Assembly (NCBI GenBank): GCA_037968755.1
Contig: JBBKWB010000129.1
Coordinates: forward strand, 1 to 11,891
Reading direction: 5' to 3'
Length of the DNA stretch: 11,891 nt
Origin: Woeseia sp037968755
Lineage (GTDB): Bacteria > Pseudomonadota > Gammaproteobacteria > Steroidobacterales > Woeseiaceae
Shown: piece by piece, positions 1-6,800 of the stretch
Layout of the letters: each line of letters opens with the position of its first letter
Position numbering within the stretch: the stretch's first letter is position 1
Notes under the pieces: model-generated
The model's input: only the letters and a program-made list of their open reading frames with translations
Told to the model about the DNA's origin: nothing
Database searches by the model: none
Translations under genes and position numbers: made by a program

Positions 1-205
1 GCTCCGCACAGCGGTCTCGAATGGATTGGACGGTAATGTCCGCAGCCGCCACCCTCAATATATAGGCGACCAGTTTGGCTTTAGCCGAAACAACGGGGCC
101 GGCCGTAGTTGAGTCAATAAGCGTCGCAAGCAATGCGCGTTGCCGGGCATTGAGCGCCGCCACCCTCGTCGATAGCTCTTCGTTCCTGGCCAGATCAGAG
201 CTCAT
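1..205 (-). CDS. 5' part of an NRPS ORF: probable A9-side C-terminal subdomain of a split A domain
   Basis: ATG at 205-203, open to the left window edge (68 codons visible). It begins immediately after the TAG of the methyltransferase gene, in the same frame. The first ~45 residues (for example STRVAALNARQRALLATLID) look like an inter-domain NRPS linker. They are followed by KLVAYIL and ITVQSIRDRCAE, which match the A9-preceding part of adenylation domains, where the usual run is LVAY, a short variable stretch, then a helix leading to LPxYMVP. The visible piece stops just before the expected LPxYMxP and A10 Lys. No convincing Shine-Dalgarno precedes the ATG, so translation should depend on coupling to, or readthrough of, the methyltransferase stop. 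Inferred: it complements the truncated A domain of NRPS 2 and continues to a PCP outside the window. With only 68 residues the family call is probable, not proven. Confidence 0.72.
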   Translation of the reverse strand, partial: MSSDLARNEELSTRVAALNARQRALLATLIDSTTAGPVVSAKAKLVAYILRVAAADITVQSIRDRCAE

Positions 206-997
206 CTACTTGACTGCCCGCACTGCGACCATAGTGTCGGACCACCAGGCATCCCGGACATCATCCGGAACCGGCAGAGAATCAATAATGCGAATTTCGA
301 TGCTGCGAAAATGCTTGAGCAATAACCTCTGGTGCGGGCGGCCGAGTGAATCCACCTCATTCGACAGGTACGTAAATACACCACCAACACGCAAATGCTG
401 TGCAGCATGTGGAAAAAAATGATCAGCGAAAGTCGTACTTTCACCAATTTGCTCCACGAACTCTTCTTCGTTCAATGGATAGGTGTGAAAGAAAATGCTG
501 TCAAACTCGCCCAACTGTGGAAGTGTGTCCTGCCACAAACCGTGTACCAGCCGGATATCGTTTTCGGGAAATGTCTTTTTCCAATCCTCAAAGCGCCGAA
601 CGATGGCATCGTTACATTCGACTATGGTGTGTGAACGTACACCGCGCTCCTGGATCATCGATGACGAAACGCCGCGGCCGAAGCCGATCTCCAGAACGTC
701 TCCGTGCCCTTCCGTCGCGATGTCGGCCATTGCCTGCATCATTGGCAGCTGCCAATCTTCCATGATCTGCTCATCCGACAAATCGGATTGCGTCCTGTCG
801 CCGTCCGGCACGGAATCACTGCCCGGTACGAACCCGGCCGCAATCTCGCTTGTGGCGACCAGATTCTGTGCAAACTCCGTCATCGCCTTGTTCAGCAGCC
901 AATTACGTTGGCTGTCGCGCGGCGGCCGAAGAAACTGCTCGTTCCGTAGCTGCAGCGTAATCTCAAAATCTTTAAGCCGTTTGATTCGTCGGGTCAT
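206..997 (-). CDS. GAMT-like SAM-dependent methyltransferase, NRPS-associated
   Basis: 263 residues. Class I SAM methyltransferase: VLEIGFGRG (101-109) is the SAM loop, and IVECND (125-130) supplies the ribose-binding acid (Glu128). HGLWQDTLP (152-160), a TYPLNEEEF segment (172-180) and LRVGGVFTY (202-210) match guanidinoacetate/arginine N-methyltransferases (GAMT, RMT2) rather than common NRPS methyltransferase domains. The two guanidino-contacting acids of GAMT appear replaced: Gln83 in MEDWQLP where GAMT has Glu (MERWETP), and His171 in FHTYP where GAMT has Asp (YDTYP). The substrate is therefore probably not guanidinoacetate. The extended N-terminus (1-75) is polar and unassigned. It lies exactly where interrupted A domains carry an in-frame methyltransferase, between the A8 end of NRPS 2 and the A9-like ORF at 205. 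Inferred role: N- (or side-chain) methylation of the residue activated by the split A domain. Its TAG stop directly touches the next ATG in the same frame. Confidence 0.87.
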   Translation of the reverse strand: MTRRIKRLKDFEITLQLRNEQFLRPPRDSQRNWLLNKAMTEFAQNLVATSEIAAGFVPGSDSVPDGDRTQSDLSDEQIMEDWQLPMMQAMADIATEGHGDVLEIGFGRGVSSSMIQERGVRSHTIVECNDAIVRRFEDWKKTFPENDIRLVHGLWQDTLPQLGEFDSIFFHTYPLNEEEFVEQIGESTTFADHFFPHAAQHLRVGGVFTYLSNEVDSLGRPHQRLLLKHFRSIEIRIIDSLPVPDDVRDAWWSDTMVAVRAVK

Positions 998-1004
998 TGC
1001 ATGT

Positions 1005-1008
1005 TCCT
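1005..1008 (-). promoter_or_regulatory. Ribosome binding site for the methyltransferase gene
   Basis: AGGA (within TTAGGA) lies 7 bases before ATG 997-995, in the 14-base gap after the NRPS 2 stop. It argues that the methyltransferase is a truly separate gene and not the product of a frameshift error in a fused NRPS. Confidence 0.7.
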
Positions 1009-1011
1009 AAG

Positions 1012-3810
1012 TCAGCTGGCGTCTGCGCGCGAAGCCTCGGCTTCAACGAGCAGGCGCTCCGCGTCCGACGCGGGCAGTGTGCGTAACAGTTCTGTCAATG
1101 TGTCCGCGTCATCGCCACTTTCCAGCAAGACTACCGCCTCTGTTATATCGGTGTGCGACGTGAGCGCGCTTTCAATCTCCGCCGGCTCGATGCGAAACCC
1201 GCGAACTTTGAGCTGATGATCAACACGGCCGATAAACTCCAGCTGCCCGTCTTCCATCCAGCGAACGCGGTCCCCCGTTCGATACATCAGCCCGTTACCG
1301 GCAAACGGATCGGGTAAGAACGCAGCGTCAGTTGCATCGTTTTTGCAAAAATAACCACTCGCGACATTCGCGCCAGCAATGTAAAGCTCACCTCTTGCGC
1401 CGGTCGGTTGAGGCCGATTACGCTGATCCAGAACGTATACCCGTGTATTAGCAATTGGACCGCCAATCGAAATACCGCGTTGCAGGCTGTCCTGATTCAG
1501 TATCGCTGCTGTCGCCCAAACAGTCGCCTCGGAGGGTCCGTACTCGTTCGCGAGCTGCGCTCCCGGCAACTGGCGAAAGTGTTTTTCTGCCACTTTTCGG
1601 TCACATGCTTCGCCCGCGACAACTACCCAGCGTAATGACTGCAATGTTTCGGAGGGAATACCGTCGAGCATCAAGCTATACAGTGTGGGTACGCACAAGG
1701 TGTGCGACACCTTGCAATCACGAATCAAGGCACCCAGCGAATCGAGATCCTGCTCAGCGCGCGGTCGAGGTACAACAAGCCGCCCGCCCTCTGCCAGGGC
1801 CCAAAACATGCCTGCCACGGAACTGTCAGTTGCAAGCGATGACAGCAGCAGGAAGGCGTCGAGCTTCCCCGAATAAAATTGCCGCCTCGCTCGAGTCGAA
1901 TTGAACAGATTGCCATGGCTCACGACGACACCTTTTGGCCGTCCCGTAGACCCTGATGTGTACATGATGTAGGCCGGGGCCTCACGCTCAATCAGGTAGT
2001 CCGGAATTGTGTTGTCAATCGGCGCGCTGTTGCCATCAAGGCAAACTACATTCGAACAACTTTCCAGAACACGATCACGCAAATGCGACTGAGTCACTAC
2101 GACCGGCGGCACACCCCCACTCGTCGCGAGGTCTTCGAGCACCAGGCTAAAGCGCGCCGCGGGATAAGCAGGGTCAACCACAACATACGCAGCACTTGAT
2201 TCCAATACGGCAAGAACAGCGACAATCGAATCAACACTGCGATCCGTGTAGACAACGACAGCCCCACCTGGTTTCGCACCCGCTACCGAGAGGCGAGTGG
2301 CAAGCCGTCGGACGGCTTGCATGAGTTCCGAATAGCTAAGCTCGATACTGCCGTCGGTCACTGCGACCGCGGCAGGCTGTTTTATCGCCCACTCCGCGAC
2401 GATCCTGTTCAGCGGCTTGAACTCACCGAGGTCCATAACGGTGTCATTCCACGCTTCCAGCTGCTGTTGCTTTTCTTCGCTTGGCAAAATGGGCAAGCTG
2501 CCTACGGGATCGTCCAGTGTTATCGCCATCGAGCGCAATAGCACATCAAGCTGGCGCAGTAGTCTTTCGATGCATTTGTCGCTGTACGCTTGCGGATCAA
2601 ATACCGCGATTATCTCAAGGTCCTCGCCTGGTACCACCAGCAACGCTAATGGGAAATTGCTGTACTCGAAATACATCTCGTCATCGATTTTCAACAATTC
2701 TTTATTGGCACCTTTATCTTTTGCCGGAAAATTCTCGAATACGACCAGCGAATTCAACAAGCTGCTTCCAGGCGGAATGTCACTACAGCGCTGCGCAACC
2801 GTAAGCGGTGTTTGCTGAAACGCTTGCATCGCAGTTTGGGTACGCTGTAATTCGCGCAAGAATTCGACTGTTGGTTGCCCTTCATCAAGCCTGGCGCGCA
2901 GCGCCAGCGTATTGATGAACAAGCCTGCCATCGCCTCAACGCCTTCAAGATCGGGCGGGCGACCCGCCACCGTTGTTCCGAAAACAACGTCGTTACTTTC
3001 CGCATAGCGACTCAACAGGACAGCCCATGCGCCAATGACCAGGGTATTCAGCGTGAGCGAATTTTGTCGCGCGGACTCTTTCAGCTGATCTTGTATCTCA
3101 CCCGGTATTTTGTGCTGCAAATGCGTTCGCGAGCCTCGCTGGCCCGATATCGGGACGTTGCAAGGTGCTGTCTGTAATGTGGTCGCAGCCGTCACACCTT
3201 CCAGCGCGTCGCGCCAGTAAGCGGATTCTGATTTTGTATTACGCTTTTCATACCAGGTCAGGAAGTCGGCGTAGGCCGGCGCTTTCTGAAGGGGCGAAAC
3301 TCTGCCCTCATGGGCTGCGGCGTAACACTGCATGACCTCGCTCAGCACCAACCGCATCGACCAGCCATCAAGTATCAAATGATGAAAACTCCACAACATT
3401 CGGTGCCGATCGTCATCCAGGCGAATGAGCGTAATCCGGATCAATGGAGCCCGGGTCAGATCGAAACCACGATCCCTGTCGAGTTGCATGAGCGTACGCA
3501 GGTGAGACGCCTGTTCAGCTTCGGTAACGGTGCTCCAATCGAGATAGTCGAAAGGCACCGCGACATTGCGTCGAACCAATTGCAGTGGCTGCGAACGCTG
3601 CTCCCAGGTAAAAAGCGTGCGCAATGCGCCATGTCGAGCTGCCACTGTGTTCCAGGCTGATGCGAAAATCTCTTGCTGCATTGGACCGGATAACAAGCAA
3701 GAATACTGTTCGAAGTACACACCGGAATCTGGCGCCTCCAGCGTGTGAAACAGAATTCCTTCCTGCGTCGCTGTCAGCCGATGAATCGACTCGATATTTT
3801 TGTCGCTCAC
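1012..3810 (-). CDS. NRPS protein 2: C (D-accepting type) - A lacking A9/A10, no PCP
   Basis: 932 residues from GTG. The N-terminus (KNIESIHRLTATQEGILFHTL) matches condensation domains that accept a D-configured donor and carry an acceptor docking stretch, as expected after the epimerase of NRPS 1. C active site: HHLILDGW (143-150). A domain: A3 YTSGSTGRPKG (617-627), A5 NEYGPSE (755-761), A7 YRTGD, A8 starting KVRGFRIE (868). About 50 residues later the protein ends in a linker (LLRTLPASDAERLLVEAEA) and TGA. The A9/A10 subdomain with its catalytic Lys and the PCP are absent. Pocket by eye: D S A L V A E V W plus the missing Lys; I cannot assign a substrate. On its own the A domain should be unable to form the adenylate efficiently or load anything. 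Inferred: the rest is supplied by the ORF at 205-1, with the methyltransferase gene between them. It begins 10 bases after NRPS 1. Confidence 0.93.
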   Translation of the reverse strand: MSDKNIESIHRLTATQEGILFHTLEAPDSGVYFEQYSCLLSGPMQQEIFASAWNTVAARHGALRTLFTWEQRSQPLQLVRRNVAVPFDYLDWSTVTEAEQASHLRTLMQLDRDRGFDLTRAPLIRITLIRLDDDRHRMLWSFHHLILDGWSMRLVLSEVMQCYAAAHEGRVSPLQKAPAYADFLTWYEKRNTKSESAYWRDALEGVTAATTLQTAPCNVPISGQRGSRTHLQHKIPGEIQDQLKESARQNSLTLNTLVIGAWAVLLSRYAESNDVVFGTTVAGRPPDLEGVEAMAGLFINTLALRARLDEGQPTVEFLRELQRTQTAMQAFQQTPLTVAQRCSDIPPGSSLLNSLVVFENFPAKDKGANKELLKIDDEMYFEYSNFPLALLVVPGEDLEIIAVFDPQAYSDKCIERLLRQLDVLLRSMAITLDDPVGSLPILPSEEKQQQLEAWNDTVMDLGEFKPLNRIVAEWAIKQPAAVAVTDGSIELSYSELMQAVRRLATRLSVAGAKPGGAVVVYTDRSVDSIVAVLAVLESSAAYVVVDPAYPAARFSLVLEDLATSGGVPPVVVTQSHLRDRVLESCSNVVCLDGNSAPIDNTIPDYLIEREAPAYIMYTSGSTGRPKGVVVSHGNLFNSTRARRQFYSGKLDAFLLLSSLATDSSVAGMFWALAEGGRLVVPRPRAEQDLDSLGALIRDCKVSHTLCVPTLYSLMLDGIPSETLQSLRWVVVAGEACDRKVAEKHFRQLPGAQLANEYGPSEATVWATAAILNQDSLQRGISIGGPIANTRVYVLDQRNRPQPTGARGELYIAGANVASGYFCKNDATDAAFLPDPFAGNGLMYRTGDRVRWMEDGQLEFIGRVDHQLKVRGFRIEPAEIESALTSHTDITEAVVLLESGDDADTLTELLRTLPASDAERLLVEAEASRADAS

Positions 3811-3817
3811 ATTCCAG

Positions 3818-3822
3818 CCCTT
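3818..3822 (-). promoter_or_regulatory. Ribosome binding site for NRPS 2 (selects GTG at 3810)
   Basis: AAGGG overlaps the TAA stop of NRPS 1 and sits 7 bases before GTG 3810-3808. It makes that GTG a better start than the upstream in-frame ATG at 3864, which would overlap NRPS 1 by 44 bases and add 18 residues not typical of a C-domain N-terminus. Confidence 0.75.
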
Positions 3823-6800
3823 ACTGTGAATCGCCAAACTCGGCAAGCAGTTCATCCAGCTCATCCTGGGCGAGGTTGGCGTCCGGGAAGTCAGCAGGCG
3901 TCATGCGTTGGTCCGAATGCGTCGAACAATACTCAATCAGCGCCAGCAGTTCACTTCGGTAAGCGCTCACCAGCGCCTCCATCCTATGGGCCGCGATATG
4001 CTGGTCATCGAATCGCCAATTGACCGTCAGGCAACCGTCAAACACTATCGCATCGACCTCTAACTGGTACGGTGATTCGTTCTGTGGAGATGACGACAGC
4101 ATGATGGGTTCTTGCAAGCGAATGACTGATTCGTCGTGAGCAGCGCGATCCCACTTGCCGAGATAATTGAACAGAACACTCGAGGATGGAAGGCTATCGA
4201 TACTAGCCTGCTTGGCAAGGTACTTCAGAACTCCATAACTCAAACCTCGATGCGGCACTGCGCGTGTCGTGTCGCGGACGCGGCGAACGCTATCGGCCAG
4301 ATCATCCTCAGCCGATAGGACGAATGTGACCGGATAGATGCTGGTAAACCAGCCAACTGTGCGCAGCACGCTGGCATCATCACCGATATCTTCTCGGCCG
4401 TGCCCTTCGATATCAATCTGCAGCTTCTCGATGTTCGCCCTAGCATGTATCACCCTGATCAGAGCTGCGATCAAAATATCCGGCGCCTGTGTTCTCCAGC
4501 CCGCCGTAACATCGGTAAGCAGCTTCCGGGTAACCGTGGCGTCGATACTGACTGAGACACAGTTTCCGCTGGCAGACGCTGCTTCCGGATCTCGCTCGCC
4601 CAGGCCGAGCAAGGCTGAATCAGAGTCATTCAATTGCTGCCAGGCCGCAACAGAATCCAGCACAGATCTTTCATTGGCGTAGCGTCGCAGCGCATCGGCC
4701 CATTTGCTTACCGATGTTGACTTGGGCGACAACTCGACCGCCAGGCCAAGCGCGAGTTGCTTGCATGCAGTGTCGAGATCTTCCAGCAGGATCCACCATG
4801 AAACACCGTCAATGACCAGATGATGAATCACTATCAACAATGTCGCAGGTTGATCGTCGCCGAGGTCGAAAAACACCGCGCGGAAAAGACGCCCGGACTC
4901 TAGCTCCAAATCGCTATTGATCTTGGCCGATTCACGTTGAATGGCGGCTTTTTGCTCTGCTCGAGATACGTCGCGCAAAGTAACCTTTGCAAGTGAAAAC
5001 TGAACCTCGGCGGGCGCACTGATGAATTGCCGGGCTAGACCCTCTGCGACGTCAAACCGACTTCGCAGCGCGTCGTGGTGTGCCAGCAAGTGTCGCAGGG
5101 ATTCTTGGATCACCAGGGGATCATAATTCCCAGGCACATCCAGCAATACTGCCTGGTTATAGTGATCCGGGCATGCCAGTCGCTGATCAAAGAAACGTAG
5201 CTGAATGGGGCTTAATCCGACCTCCCCGGTTATCGGCCCTTGTTCACTCAGAGCCTGTCCGGCGCCGTCCGCGACGTTAGCCAGCTCGGCGATAGTGGGA
5301 TGGTCAAATATTTGCTGCGGCGAGATATTCAGACCCGCCTTACGCGCACGCGAGACAATCTGGATATTCAAGATTGAATCACCGCCAAGATTAAAGAAAT
5401 TGTCATTGGCGCCGATCGAACTGATTCCCAGGACATCCGACCAGATGCTTGCCAATTTTCGTTGCACTGCTCCGTCAGGCACTACAAACGGCTCGCGGAG
5501 ATCCGGCCTGTCGGCATCAGGCAGCGGCAGTGCCGACCTGTCCAATTTGCCACTGGCTGCGAGCGGTAGCTCACGCAGATGTACGAAACTCGCTGGAATG
5601 TACTCGTCCGGCAGACTCGTGCGCAGGAATTCGTTCAGCTCGCGGCTGTCGAGTGGTGCTTCTGCTACGTAGTAGGCGGTAAGAAATGCATTTCGAGATT
5701 CAATACGTTCTTCAACCTGGTAGCTAACCTCCGAAAGAATGCGCTGCACATTGTCGAGACTGATATTGTCGTCCAGCTCCTCACGAGCCGCATCGCGCTT
5801 CTTATGGCCCAGGCGCACATCCCAGCTGTAAGGTAGCGAGTAGTTGTGGTAGCCGCGCTCCTTCTTATGAACATAAATTCCGGCTTCATTAATCAGACAA
5901 TTCGTGGAGCGGCCTGTGTCCGCCGGGCGCACCCAGGGAACCCGACTACCAAGATATGCCAGCATTTCATCGAGGCTGACATCGGTGTAGCGATAAAAGT
6001 CCACATACTTGATTTCTTCGAAGATCTCATCATGTGCGAATGCGCTAACATCAAGCGTCCTCGACACGGCATCATCAGCGCGGTGATACGCCTTGCGTGC
6101 CTCGATGATAGTAGCGTCCACTTCGCTCGGGTCGAATATCCGTTGCTTGAACAGGTCCGCTACCCGGGTTTCGAAGATTTGGCCACGCGATAAGCCGGTA
6201 CAGATGTACTTAATACCGCGCTCTCGTGCCAGGTTCATACTCAGTGTGTAGATCGTCTTGAAACAGCCATTGCAGACATTGCTGAATCGCTTGAGGCTGT
6301 CAGCAAAAATTTGGTTCATAGCAGGCGTTTCACCAACGACAAGCTCAAGACCGAGCTTGTCGACGACTCGGCGCATGTTTGCTTTTGCGCCCTCCGAGAT
6401 AAAGCCGTTATCCAGTGTAAACACCAGCGGTGTGAGGCCGAGATCTACTAGCTGGCACAAGGCGAACGTGCTGTCTTTGCCGCCACTTAGCAGCATGATG
6501 CAGTCCTGATCACCAACCGCGTTCTGACGGATATCGGCAACGATCTTCTTGAGATCCTGGTCAGTCCCAAAATAGTTCATCACCTGCTCGCGATCCTGCT
6601 CGTACGCTTTGCAAATTCTGCATAAGCCACGCTCATCCAACTGCGCATCGGGATGCATTCCGGTTATTCCGCATTGCTGGCAGAATGCTTCCTGATCAAC
6701 GCCACGCTGGCGCGCCACGAGACATACGACCGCCTCACTAATTCCTGGGTACTGCTGCAACGCCGACTCAATTTCTGCCGGTTCGATACGTACACCGCGA

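Noticed and set aside
495..1010. 171-codon plus-strand ORF opposite the methyltransferase
   Set aside because: It lies wholly antisense to a clear SAM methyltransferase gene, has low-complexity Ser/Arg-rich composition and shows no domain motif. It is a shadow frame, as are the other plus-strand ORFs throughout the window.
995..1014. A sequencing frameshift separating NRPS 2 and the methyltransferase
   Set aside because: There is a TGA, a natural linker-like C-terminus, a 14-base gap and a good AGGA ribosome site before the ATG. These favour a true gene boundary, though raw reads would settle it.
2417..2818. 133-codon plus-strand ORF
   Set aside because: It is antisense to the condensation domain of NRPS 2 and Ser-rich with no recognisable motif; the NRPS frame explains the sequence.
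3811..3864. ATG at 3864 as start of NRPS 2
   Set aside because: It would overlap NRPS 1 by 44 bases and has no supporting ribosome site. The GTG at 3810 has AAGGG at 7 bases and begins at the usual C-domain N-terminus.
5732..6691. PP-loop region as an independent gene or assembly chimera
   Set aside because: The frame runs uninterrupted from A8 through the insert into A9/A10, PCP and E with no internal stop. Insertion at the standard A8-A9 site argues for a genuine domain.
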